64,000 nucleotides of DNA from Nitrosospira sp. Nsp14. GTDB lineage: Bacteria; Pseudomonadota; Gammaproteobacteria; Burkholderiales; Nitrosomonadaceae. This document shows, piece after piece, positions 40,808 through 49,987 of the stretch. Within the stretch, counting starts at the first letter, position 1. The number at the start of each line of letters is the position of its first letter. The notes under the pieces are model-generated. The model was given only the letters and a program-made list of their open reading frames with translations, did no database searches and had not been told where the DNA came from. The translations under genes were made by a program, and so were the position numbers. The stretch lies in the NCBI RefSeq assembly GCF_900113575.1, contig NZ_FOPV01000011.1:1-64000 (forward strand). Reading direction: 5' to 3'.

Positions 40808-43378
40808 TCAGCCCGCGGTTACCCTCTGACGGATATAGCCAAGCGCTGCCTCGACCTGATCGATGAGAATAAGACACAACTCCCCGGCTTTTAAGTTAGC
40901 GAAAGCAGCATCGATAGCGACAAACTCACCCCGGATTTCCTTGACGTCGCGCGCTCGTTTGGCCTTTTCCAGGCCCTGCCGCAGCAGGCCAAGCACTTCC
41001 CCATCTGCGCGGCCACGCTGGCATTTATCCTGATAAAGCACTACCTCGTCGAAAGCATCGCCAAGGATTTCAGTTTGCTGACGGATGTCCTCGTCGCGAC
41101 GGTCGCCGGCGCCACTGATCACCACCGAACGCCGCTTCGCCGGTATGCTATCGATGGCGTGAACCAGCGCTCGGATCGCATCCACGTTGTGACCATAGTC
41201 GGCAATCAATGTCGCGCCACGATGACTGAAGAGATTGAAGCGTCCCGGTGCGGTTTGCGTATCGCTGACAAAATTCGCCAATCCGGCACGGATAGTTTCC
41301 CAATCCAAGCCAAGCCCCCACCCGGCGCCCACTGCCGCCATGGCGTTTTCGATCTGGAATGCTATGGTCCCATTTTGCGTAAGCGGAATGGCTGCGACCG
41401 GCACGCGATGTTCAACCCCGTCTTCTGCAGCCACAATCCACTCGCCCTCCAGGTAGATCACGCGCTTGCGTTGCGCGCGATGTTTCATGATCACTGGATT
41501 ATTGGGATCGCGAGCGAAGAAAGTGACCGAGCCCCGGCAATGTGAGGCCATACCCACTACCAGCGGGTCAGCGGCGTTGAGCACGACGACGCCGACGCCG
41601 GGCGTCACATTCTGCACTACAATGCGTTTCACTGCAGTCAGATCTTCTACCGTATTGATGTTCGAAAGACCGAGGTGATCCCCCCTGCCGATATTAGTCA
41701 CCACGGCGACATGGCAACGGTCGAAACCCAGCCCTTCGCGCAACAGTCCGCCCCGCGCCGTCTCAAACACCGCGGCATCGACATCGGGGTGAAGAAGAAC
41801 CTTTTTTGCGCTCTTGGGACCGCTGCAATCGCCGATGTCGATGCGCTTGCCCTCGATATAAACACCGTCGGTACTCGTCATGCCGACACGCAACCCCTGG
41901 TAGTTGAGGATACTGGCGATAAGGCGAACCGTAGTCGTCTTGCCATTGGTTCCGGTGACCGCCACGACCGGGATTCGACCGTCATCACCGGGTTTGAACA
42001 CGTTCGAAATAATTGCCTCCCCCACCCCGCGACCTTGCCCGAACGAAGGCTGCAAGTGCATGCGAAGGCCGGGAGCCGCATTAATCTCGATGATGGCCCC
42101 GTGCCCCTCGAGTGGGCTCGATACGCTATCGCAGACCACGTCCACGCCGCATATGTCCAGGCCAACGAGTTGCGCAGCCATTTCGACACGGGCGGCCAGC
42201 TCGGGATGAACATCATCCGTAACGTCCGTGGCTGTACCACCGGTTGAAAGGTTGGCATTATTACGCAGGGAAACGCGTGCTCCTTTCGCCGGAACGCACT
42301 CTGCCGTCAGCCCGTGTGCGGCCAGATGGGAAAGAGCAATCTCGTCGAAGTGCACTTTCGTCAACGCGTGGGAATGTCCCTCTCCGCGCCTGGGATCGCC
42401 ATTGAGCTGCGCCACCAATTCCCGGATACTGTGCAGGCCGTCGCCAATCACCGTCGGCGGATCGCGTCGCGCAGCGGCAACCAGTTTATTGCCAACTACC
42501 AGCATGCGGTAGTCGCCTCCCGGGATATATCGCTCAACCAAAACTTCGCCACTGATCTCCGCCGCCACAGAGTATGCAGCCTCAATTTGTGCACGGCCGG
42601 CAAGATTCACGCCCACTCCCCGGCCCTGGTTGCCATCACGCGGCTTCACAACTACCGTCCCGCCTATCTCGCAGGCGGCAGCCCACGCGTCCGCCGCATT
42701 TGCCACCGGTCTGCCGGTAGCGACGGGGATACCCGCAGCGCTCAAGAGAGACCTGGTCAACTCCTTGTCCTGCGCAATTGATTCCGCGATAGCGCCGGTA
42801 AAGCTGGTTTCGGCGGCCTGGATGCGGCGCTGTTTGCTTCCCCAGCCGAACTGAACCATGCTGCCATCGGTAAGTCGGCGGAATGGAATGCCGCGAACGA
42901 CGGCAGCATTCACAATCGCGCGCGTACTCGGCCCCAGGCGTATTTCTTCGTTCAGTTCGCGTAACTGTTTCACTGCATCGGCAAGGTCGAAAGGAGTGTC
43001 TACTGCTGCCGCATGGCACAGCGCCTGCGCGAATTCAAGGGCAAGCCGACCCACCGCTTCTTCACTATACTCTACAACCACCTGATAGGTGCCGGGCTCC
43101 AGCGTCTGGGTCGTCTTACTGAATTCCACCAGGCACCCAGCCTGTATTTGTAAGCCCAGCGTGACGCGCTCCAGCGCGTGCGCCATAGTTACGCGCCCAT
43201 ACTGACCAGCAGCGTGGAACGGATCCAGATCAGGAAAGCGGGTACGCAACCGTATTGCAAAATCGGGAATTTCGCTGGTGAGATACTCCGCATCATTGCA
43301 GGATACCATCGCTTCGATCGCCGTCTTGCGACTCCATAAATTGGGGCCGCGCAGTGCGCGAATACGGGATACTTTCAT
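40808..43378 (-). CDS. cphA: Cyanophycin synthetase (full-length)
   Basis: An enzyme of 856 residues that adds Asp to the backbone and Arg to the side chain of cyanophycin using ATP. Domains: N-terminal domain (LRGPNLWSRKTAIEA at the start), ATP-grasp domain with VVKPRDGNQGRGVGVNL and IIEINAAPGLRMHL, and a Mur-ligase domain with the intact P-loop VTGTNGKTTTVRL and complete C-terminal lobe (ISGAGDRRDEDIRQQTEIL). Start 43378 is preferred: AAGGAGA lies before it. It is the third step of an operon-like run: ABC transporter, DUF1854, short synthetase, this gene. Confidence 0.95.
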   Translation of the reverse strand: MKVSRIRALRGPNLWSRKTAIEAMVSCNDAEYLTSEIPDFAIRLRTRFPDLDPFHAAGQYGRVTMAHALERVTLGLQIQAGCLVEFSKTTQTLEPGTYQVVVEYSEEAVGRLALEFAQALCHAAAVDTPFDLADAVKQLRELNEEIRLGPSTRAIVNAAVVRGIPFRRLTDGSMVQFGWGSKQRRIQAAETSFTGAIAESIAQDKELTRSLLSAAGIPVATGRPVANAADAWAAACEIGGTVVVKPRDGNQGRGVGVNLAGRAQIEAAYSVAAEISGEVLVERYIPGGDYRMLVVGNKLVAAARRDPPTVIGDGLHSIRELVAQLNGDPRRGEGHSHALTKVHFDEIALSHLAAHGLTAECVPAKGARVSLRNNANLSTGGTATDVTDDVHPELAARVEMAAQLVGLDICGVDVVCDSVSSPLEGHGAIIEINAAPGLRMHLQPSFGQGRGVGEAIISNVFKPGDDGRIPVVAVTGTNGKTTTVRLIASILNYQGLRVGMTSTDGVYIEGKRIDIGDCSGPKSAKKVLLHPDVDAAVFETARGGLLREGLGFDRCHVAVVTNIGRGDHLGLSNINTVEDLTAVKRIVVQNVTPGVGVVVLNAADPLVVGMASHCRGSVTFFARDPNNPVIMKHRAQRKRVIYLEGEWIVAAEDGVEHRVPVAAIPLTQNGTIAFQIENAMAAVGAGWGLGLDWETIRAGLANFVSDTQTAPGRFNLFSHRGATLIADYGHNVDAIRALVHAIDSIPAKRRSVVISGAGDRRDEDIRQQTEILGDAFDEVVLYQDKCQRGRADGEVLGLLRQGLEKAKRARDVKEIRGEFVAIDAAFANLKAGELCLILIDQVEAALGYIRQRVTAG

Positions 43379-43401
43379 CAATAGTTCTCCTTGTTTCTGG
43401 T

Positions 43402-45705
43402 TCAGCACGGAAGCTCCAGTGCCGGATTTCGCTCATCGGTTTCATCCGCGTCAGCAGCAGCAGGGGCATGTGCGCGGGGCCTATGAAAGTTTTTGATTCC
43501 GTCACGGATGAGATCAGGCGCGATGTCAAGCGCCCACGCAGCAGCCACTCCCGCAAGAATATTTTCCACTTGCCTAATCTCATCTCCGCAGTTGGGCAGG
43601 GCGATCTCCGCCAGCGTCGCAAGCGCCCTCTCGTTCAAACCGTTGACAAGGAGAATTTCACCGGAGCGAACGATCACCGCCCGTTTCCCGCGCATGGACC
43701 CCATGCCACTCGTGCCATGCTCACGGTGCTCCCTGATGACTTGGCCTTCGGAATCCGCACTGAAGTAAATGACTTCGCCATTGCACAAACCCGCCATTTC
43801 CACCAGCATCGGTTCATCAGCGTTAAGGACCGCCGCGCCCGTCGGCAAGATAACGTCCACCTGTGTGCGCAGCACATCGAAAACTTGTTCGGGCGTTTGG
43901 ATATCGTATTTGCCGTAGTGCCGTTCCAGCTCAACATTGGTAACGACGCCAACCTGGCAACCGTCGTAGGCCAGCCCTTCGCACAGAATGCTATCGCTTC
44001 CATTTTCCATAACCGCGGCTTCAATCGAGCGATTTGTCAGCAGGTTGCTGGCGGATTTCCATTTGGCATGGTCGCCGCTGAAGACCTGCCTATGGTCGAG
44101 GAAAAATCCATCGCTGCAGGCGAGTCCCGTATGCCTTCCCGAAAGCGCGAGCAGATGAGCGACAATGTGCGCTACCATCGTTTTACCGTAAGTCCCGGTA
44201 ACGCCCACCAGCGGGATGCGTCCATCATCTTGGGTCGGGAAGAGATGCGCGGCAATCGCGGCACCAACGGGCCGGGGGGTGCCGACAGCGGGTTTGATGT
44301 GCATCAGCAAACTTGGCCCCGCGTTGACTTCAACGATCGCGCCGCCCTGTTCAGCAAGCGGGCGTGATATATCCTTCGCAACGAGATCGATACCGGCAAT
44401 ATCCAATCCGATAACGCGGGCAGCAAGCGAGGCAGCAGCGGCGATGCTGGGATGCACTTCGTCGGTAACGTCGAAAGCGTGGTTGCCGTTCCGTTGAATC
44501 AGAACTTCGAGGCCTGCTGGTGGCACCGAATCAACGCTAAAGCCCTGACGGGCGATCTCCATCCTTGTTACCCCATCCATGCTGATCGGGTTAAGGGGAT
44601 GATCTTCCGTCTCGCCGCGCCGCGGATCGGAATTGATCTGCTCTCGAATCAGCTCCCGAAAGGTGGACCTTCCATCTCCGGTAACCGACACCGAGTCACC
44701 CCTGTTTGCCGCTACCAGGCGGCCACCAACCACCAGCAGGCGGTGCTCCGTACCGGGGACATAGCCTTCCACCAACACGCCGGTGCCCTCTTTCAGCGCC
44801 ACTTGATAGGCTGACTCAACCTCTTCTCTCTTGTTCAACTCTATGAAGACGCCGCGGCCATGATTGCCATCGCAGGGCTTGATGACGACGGGAAGGCCTA
44901 TATCTTGGGCAGCTTCCCAGGCATCCTTGGGGCTCAGGACCACGCGGCCCTCGGGAACCGGAACGCCACAGGACCTGAGCAGTTCTTTCGTCAAATCCTT
45001 GTCGCGCGATATGCTTTCGGCGATTGCTGGCGTCCGGTCCGTTTCGGCGGTCCAGATACGCTGACTGCGCACTCCATAGCCGAGTTGCACGAGGTTACCT
45101 TTGGCCAGCAGGCGAATGGAGGGAATTCCGCGGTTTGTGGCAGCCTCGACAATACATGCGGTGGAGGGGCCCAGCCACAACGAGTCAACCATATCGCGCA
45201 GCCGTTCAATGGCAGCCGTTACGTCATACGCATCGCTGCCCTGCTGGCAGCCCATTGCCGAGAGCACCAGTTCCCGCGCCGCCAATAGAGCGCTGCGCGC
45301 AATATCCTCATGCCAAGCGCTGACAACCACCTTGTAGACGCCGCGCTGCGAGGTTTCGCGGGCTCTGCCGAAGCCGCCCGGCATTCCTGCCAGGTTCTGC
45401 AGTTCAAGCGCAACGTGTTCAAGAATGTGACCCGGCCATGTCCCTTCCTCCAGTCGTCGGAGAAAGCCGCCCCGCTCTCCGTAGCTGCAGCGGTGCTCGA
45501 TCAGGGAAGGGAGCCACGAAGAAAGGCGTTCGTAAAAACCGGGAATGGTATTGGAAGGGAAATCCTCGAGATCACCTATGTCAACCACTGCCTCCAGCAC
45601 CGGACGAAGCGTCCAGAGGTTGGGACCGTTCAGATGGCGGATTTCGAGAAACTTGATATCTTTTTTGTCGACGTGCTCGGTATTCGTATTCGCATAGGCC
45701 AGCAT
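43402..45705 (-). CDS. Short cyanophycin synthetase paralogue (CphA'-like)
   Basis: A protein of 767 residues, homologous to the next gene over its full length but 90 residues shorter, ending before the C-terminal Mur-ligase lobe. The N domain begins at LEIRHLNGPNLWTLRPVLEA. The ATP-grasp site is intact (VVIKPCDGNHGRGVFIELNK, AIVEVNAGPSLLMHIKP). The Mur-ligase P-loop reads VTGTYGKTMVAHI, not GTNGKTT, so Asn to Tyr and the second Thr to Met; ATP binding there is doubtful. Paired long and short synthetases (CphA and CphA') occur in Cupriavidus and relatives. The gene overlaps an in-frame upstream extension of cphA but its stop is 24 bases before the likely cphA start. Confidence 0.88.
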   Translation of the reverse strand: MLAYANTNTEHVDKKDIKFLEIRHLNGPNLWTLRPVLEAVVDIGDLEDFPSNTIPGFYERLSSWLPSLIEHRCSYGERGGFLRRLEEGTWPGHILEHVALELQNLAGMPGGFGRARETSQRGVYKVVVSAWHEDIARSALLAARELVLSAMGCQQGSDAYDVTAAIERLRDMVDSLWLGPSTACIVEAATNRGIPSIRLLAKGNLVQLGYGVRSQRIWTAETDRTPAIAESISRDKDLTKELLRSCGVPVPEGRVVLSPKDAWEAAQDIGLPVVIKPCDGNHGRGVFIELNKREEVESAYQVALKEGTGVLVEGYVPGTEHRLLVVGGRLVAANRGDSVSVTGDGRSTFRELIREQINSDPRRGETEDHPLNPISMDGVTRMEIARQGFSVDSVPPAGLEVLIQRNGNHAFDVTDEVHPSIAAAASLAARVIGLDIAGIDLVAKDISRPLAEQGGAIVEVNAGPSLLMHIKPAVGTPRPVGAAIAAHLFPTQDDGRIPLVGVTGTYGKTMVAHIVAHLLALSGRHTGLACSDGFFLDHRQVFSGDHAKWKSASNLLTNRSIEAAVMENGSDSILCEGLAYDGCQVGVVTNVELERHYGKYDIQTPEQVFDVLRTQVDVILPTGAAVLNADEPMLVEMAGLCNGEVIYFSADSEGQVIREHREHGTSGMGSMRGKRAVIVRSGEILLVNGLNERALATLAEIALPNCGDEIRQVENILAGVAAAWALDIAPDLIRDGIKNFHRPRAHAPAAADADETDERNPALELPC

Positions 45706-46133
45706 AGAGTTTTACAGGGAGTGGATCGAAGATAAACTAACGCAATGCGCCGAAAACGGTTTACAGCTGTGCATGATTAAAATTTTTTTGAAGAACGTTG
45801 GGGAGAGCGGAATAAGGCATATCGGCAAAGAAGAAAGCACGAGTCGTGCCAACTCTTGTTTACTAGCCGGATCAACCGTTTAATGTCTTACACTGGCAGC
45901 AAACACAAGCCGATATGTCGCTGTTTCTGTACAAACATTTGTGAAATTGATGTGAAGCCGTTGACGCGTAATGAATATTTCTGTCGCCACGCAACGACAG
46001 GGCGTGCAGAAAGCCAATTCTTGCCCCTCCCTCGAGTGTCGGTGAGTGAGCATAGTCCCGATGGGTCGTTCGGCAGCGTTAGGCTCGAAGGATCAACCCT
46101 CTTCCTCGCAGAGCCCAGCCTCGCTAGTTGTAT
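45706..46133. other. Upstream region of the cyanophycin synthetases
   Basis: 428 bases between the DUF1854 gene and the short synthetase, with no gene. It is A/T-rich around 45775-45910 and contains a sigma-54-like site at 45836-45851. So the two synthetases may have their own promoter. Confidence 0.5.
45836..45851 (-). promoter_or_regulatory. Candidate sigma-54 promoter for the cyanophycin synthetases
   Basis: On the minus strand TGGCACG-ACTC-GTGCT against the consensus TGGCACG-N4-TTGCW: 11 of 12 specified positions match, and the GG and GC pairs have the exact spacing. It is 131 bases upstream of the start codon. The site is also a 6-base inverted repeat (GCACGA/TCGTGC), so it may instead be an operator. 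Confidence 0.4.
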
Positions 46134-46607
46134 TTATAGAAAGCGGTCCAGAATCTTTCGGCTGTGATGATCGAGGGAAAAACGATCACGAATCAGAAAC
46201 TGGACGCCCTGACTGTCGGCAATGAGCAGAGATGGCGAAGCAAGGCGCCGGATATCTTCTTCGCCCTTGAGGATGAAAGACGTATCGCCGCGGTTGGTTT
46301 CCACCTGCCAGGCGCTGGGCGTAACAAAGCTCGAAACATCACGGATGCGCCGGATTTCAGGAATAAACTCGCGCGTAGCAAGCTCCGCTGCGACAATTGC
46401 ACGTAACTCGTCTGGAAGATCGCTCAGCTGTTCGATCCAGGCCAGTTCGTGACCCTGCTGGTCGATAAGGGCAATGGCGCGGTCCGGCGCAGTAATGGGA
46501 AACGCACGTACCGGGATTACGCCTTCGTGAACCGGACCGTTCGCCTCCGAAAATACAACGCGCCCGAATGCGTTGCGGCTCAATCTGTAAGTTGCCTGAT
46601 CACTCAT
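46134..46607 (-). CDS. Cyanophycin-associated DUF1854 protein
   Basis: A protein of 157 residues of the DUF1854 family: FGRVVFSEANGPVHEGVIPV, then ITAPDRAIALIDQQGHELAW, RREFIPEIRRI-like core (EFIPEIRRIRDVSSFVTPSA) and LIADSQGVQFLIRDRFSLDH. These proteins are found beside cyanophycin synthetases and an ABC transporter in beta-proteobacteria. The molecular role is unknown. It overlaps the end of the ABC gene by 8 bases. Confidence 0.88.
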   Translation of the reverse strand: MSDQATYRLSRNAFGRVVFSEANGPVHEGVIPVRAFPITAPDRAIALIDQQGHELAWIEQLSDLPDELRAIVAAELATREFIPEIRRIRDVSSFVTPSAWQVETNRGDTSFILKGEEDIRRLASPSLLIADSQGVQFLIRDRFSLDHHSRKILDRFL

Positions 46608-48945
46608 TTACGATTGTCCTGGGCTTGGGATCAACACTGTGTCTGCGCAAATTATCCTCGGTGTCGACGTTGCGTGCCTGCGCCTGATAAAGACGGTAGT
46701 AATGGCCCTCCCGTACCATCAGCGTATCATGATTGCCGATCTCGACCACGCTGCCGCGGTCGAGCACGACCAGCCGATCCGCATGCTGTAGCGTGGACAG
46801 ACGATGGGCGATAGCGATCGTCGTACGCCCGCGCACCAGGTTTTCAAGCGCCTTCTGGATTTCCTTCTCCGTGGTTGTATCGACTGACGAGGTAGCCTCG
46901 TCCAAAATCAGGATGCGCGGATCGATCAGCAGGGCGCGCGCAATGGAAATGCGTTGGCGCTCTCCACCTGAAAGGGCCTGGCCCCGCTCGCCAACCAGGG
47001 AATCGTAGCCGTGAGGCAGGCGCAGGATGAATTCATGGGCATGCGCTGCACGGGCAGCGGTAACGATCTCCTCCCGGCTCGCGTGAGGTTTGCCGTAGGC
47101 AATGTTTTCAGCGATGGTTCCGAAAAATAGGAAGGGTTCCTGAAGCACGAGACCGATATGTTTCCGGTATTCCGCTACCTGGAGCGCGCGGATGTCCACC
47201 CCATCCAGCAAGATCGCCCCTTCCGTCACATCGTAAAACCGGCAAATGAGATTTACCAGCGTACTTTTTCCTGAGCCACTATGCCCGACGAGGCCGACCA
47301 TTTCCCCCGGCTCGATGATTAGACTAATGTTCCGGGTCACGCTACGGGTGCCATAACGGAAGCCGACATCGCGCAACTCGATACGACCCGCGACGGCGGG
47401 AAGGTGCACGGGCTGCGCGGGCTCGGGAACGCTGGAAACGTGATCGAGAATTTCAAAGATGCGTTTGGTGCCGGCTGCCGCTTTCTGGGTGAAGGAGACA
47501 ATACGGCTCATTGAATCCAGCCGAAGATAGAACCGGCTGATATAGGTGAGAAAAGCAGTCAGCACCCCCACCGTGATTTCATCCTTCGATACCTGCCAGA
47601 TGCCAAATATCCATACCACCAGCAGTCCGATCTCAGTGAGCAGTGTAACGGTGGGCGTGAACAACGACCAGACCTTGTTGACCCGGTCGTTGACTTCCAG
47701 GTTGCGGTCGTTTGCCGCGCGGAAACGTGTTGCCTCGCGCTTTTCCTGCGCGAATGCCTTGACTACACGTACCCCTGGAATAGTATCGGCCAGCACGCTC
47801 GTCACCTCGGCCCAAGCCCGGTCGACCTTTTCGAATCCAGTGCGCAATCTGTCGCGTACTAAATGGATCAGCCATGCAATGATCGGCAGCGGGGCCAGAG
47901 TGACCAGTGCGAGCAAAGGATTGATCGAAACCAGGATGATTACCGTCATGCCGATCATCAAAACGTCGGTTGCGAAGTCCAGCAGGTGCAGCGACAGGAA
48001 AACGTTGAGGCGATCGGTCTCGGAACCGATACGCGCCATAAGGTCGCCGGTGCGTTTTCCGCCGAAATATGCGTGCGAGAGTTTGAGGAGATGTTCGTAG
48101 GTGGCCGTACGCAGGTCGGCTCCAATCCGCTCGGATACGCGTGCCAGCATATAGGTCCGGGTACAGCCCAGCAACCATGCCAATACAGCGGCCCCAAGCA
48201 AACCGGTCAGGTAAAATGTGACCAGATCTACATCGATCGGCTTACCGTTCTGATAGGGGATCAGCACATTATCCATTAGCGGCATGGTCATGTAGGGCGG
48301 GACCAGCGCGGCCGCTGTGCTGCCTAGAGTGAGCAGAAAACCCGTGAGCAGCCGCCACTTGTACGGCTTTGCAAACCGCCATAGGCGGAACAGCGTCCAC
48401 GTCGAAGGTGGCGTGGCGCTCTCGCCCCGGCACGTTGCGCATTCCACCTGACCCGGTGGCAATGGGGCATCGAGCACCGCTCCGCAGCGGGGACACATTG
48501 CCTCAGTCTCAGTATTTAGCTGGCGCGCCTCCCCAGTGAGCTGGAAATCGAGTTGGTGGTTAAAATGGTCAGCCAGGCGTCTGGCGGCGGTATCGCTTCC
48601 TAGAGTGTAGCGCCAACGCACAAGCAGCGAATTCTCATCAAGAAGCTCGAGACTGCCCACACCCGAATGATCGTGGCGCGCCAGCCGCAATGTCGGGCGG
48701 TATGCCCAGTCCTGCCAATTAACATCGCTCCCTGTCTTGCCCAATAATCGTTTATTGGTAACCACCACCAGCCCGGACGAGAAATATAACTGGGCATCCA
48801 GATTGGTTTCCAGCCAAGCGAGTACCCTCTCTTCATCCAAAAGCTGTGACTCAACCTGGGCAGTCCACGTCAATGGCAAAACCGGGGATGAGATCTCAGA
48901 AGAGACACCAGTCGGTAAAGTCACGGATAGATCGGGATCGGTCAT
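46600..48945 (-). CDS. Cyanophycin-associated ABC transporter (fused permease-ATPase)
   Basis: An inner-membrane protein of 781 residues. An N-terminal soluble domain (about 1-165) carries a zinc-ribbon, CPRCGAVL ... CATC; then six transmembrane helices of the exporter type (ABC_membrane), then the ATPase with [36 protein letters not shown] and ILILDEATSSVD. The zinc-ribbon is not usual for MsbA-like exporters. Its partner DUF1854 gene follows directly. Substrate unknown; a link to cyanophycin or its dipeptides is only suggested by position. Confidence 0.9.
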   Translation of the reverse strand: MTDPDLSVTLPTGVSSEISSPVLPLTWTAQVESQLLDEERVLAWLETNLDAQLYFSSGLVVVTNKRLLGKTGSDVNWQDWAYRPTLRLARHDHSGVGSLELLDENSLLVRWRYTLGSDTAARRLADHFNHQLDFQLTGEARQLNTETEAMCPRCGAVLDAPLPPGQVECATCRGESATPPSTWTLFRLWRFAKPYKWRLLTGFLLTLGSTAAALVPPYMTMPLMDNVLIPYQNGKPIDVDLVTFYLTGLLGAAVLAWLLGCTRTYMLARVSERIGADLRTATYEHLLKLSHAYFGGKRTGDLMARIGSETDRLNVFLSLHLLDFATDVLMIGMTVIILVSINPLLALVTLAPLPIIAWLIHLVRDRLRTGFEKVDRAWAEVTSVLADTIPGVRVVKAFAQEKREATRFRAANDRNLEVNDRVNKVWSLFTPTVTLLTEIGLLVVWIFGIWQVSKDEITVGVLTAFLTYISRFYLRLDSMSRIVSFTQKAAAGTKRIFEILDHVSSVPEPAQPVHLPAVAGRIELRDVGFRYGTRSVTRNISLIIEPGEMVGLVGHSGSGKSTLVNLICRFYDVTEGAILLDGVDIRALQVAEYRKHIGLVLQEPFLFFGTIAENIAYGKPHASREEIVTAARAAHAHEFILRLPHGYDSLVGERGQALSGGERQRISIARALLIDPRILILDEATSSVDTTTEKEIQKALENLVRGRTTIAIAHRLSTLQHADRLVVLDRGSVVEIGNHDTLMVREGHYYRLYQAQARNVDTEDNLRRHSVDPKPRTIVNE

Positions 48946-49038
48946 TTTGAGCGTGTATATAGAACTGGAACCATCGTGATTGGAAATGGCGCAAGAGCTC
49001 AGGCAGGGGCATTATCGCTTCGCTCAGCGCGGGTTATG

Positions 49039-49943
49039 TTACTTGCACGCATGCGCCGATGGAAGGGGGCCTCCCTGCCGGGCGCCGAGCACGGCGCCCG
49101 CGGTTACTGCCGCCAAACCTGCCAACGTAGTGGCCGACAACGGCTCATCCAGGAGCGGCACGGCGGCAAGCGCGGAAAATACCGGCACAAAAGCCATCAG
49201 CAGCGCCACTGTTTGGGTTCCGAGGCGGCGCACGCGAACGTATAGAGCAGCATGGCGACGAATACCACCAGCACACCTTGATATAATGCTTGAGTGAGGA
49301 TTTCGCTTACAGGGGCCTGATCAAATGCACTCGGCAGGAACAACCACCATATCGGCAGGTAAGCCACCGCACTACCCAAAGTGGTCGCCACCGTTGCGGC
49401 AAGGAGGGTTACTGCATAACGGCCTAGTAGCAGCGAAAAAACCGCCCACGACAATGAGCCATATAGGAAAAGCAGATCGCCAAAAATCTGCCTGCCGGTG
49501 AGTTGGGGCCCGCGGGAAAAAGAGTCGGCGGCAGTCAGAATGATCCCCACCAGGACAACAACCAGCGCCGCCCGGCGGGATGGGGCCGGCTTATGGCCGA
49601 GCCACAGCCAGGCAATGATCATCGTCAAAAATGGCAACGCGCCGGGCAGCAGTACAGCCGCATGCGCGGCCGGCGTCATTCGGAAAGCCGCATATACCGC
49701 AATTGCATAGCCGATGCCGCCGGAGAGGGAAAACAGCGCGACCACCCGGAGTAATGGCAGCGAGACTCGCGGCAGGAAAAAGACGGCAATTACGGCACCC
49801 ACGCCAAAACGCAGCGACGCAATGTCCCAACTGGTAAGCGTACCTGTTCCGCCATGACGGGAAACAAGAATGAAGCCCGTCCAGATGCATATGGTAAAAA
49901 AAACCGCAATCCAGCCGCTACGGGAATTTGTTGTCGCGCTCAT
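49039..49943 (-). pseudogene. EamA/DMT transporter, broken by a frameshift
   Basis: Two frames in series encode one EamA (DMT) permease. The first, 49943-49197, gives eight hydrophobic helices (WIAVFFTICIWTGFILVSRH at the start). It leaves frame after LLYTFA, near 49235. The second, 49233-49039, resumes with RRLGTQTVALLMAFVPVFSA and the last helices. One missing base explains the break. Either a recent pseudogene or a sequencing error. It is 44 bases downstream of the ovoB gene on the same strand, so it could have been an ovothiol or amino-acid exporter. Confidence 0.82.
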
Positions 49944-49987
49944 GACGTCGAGGAACCCGTATACAGATCTGTCGTGGAGTGGGAGAC

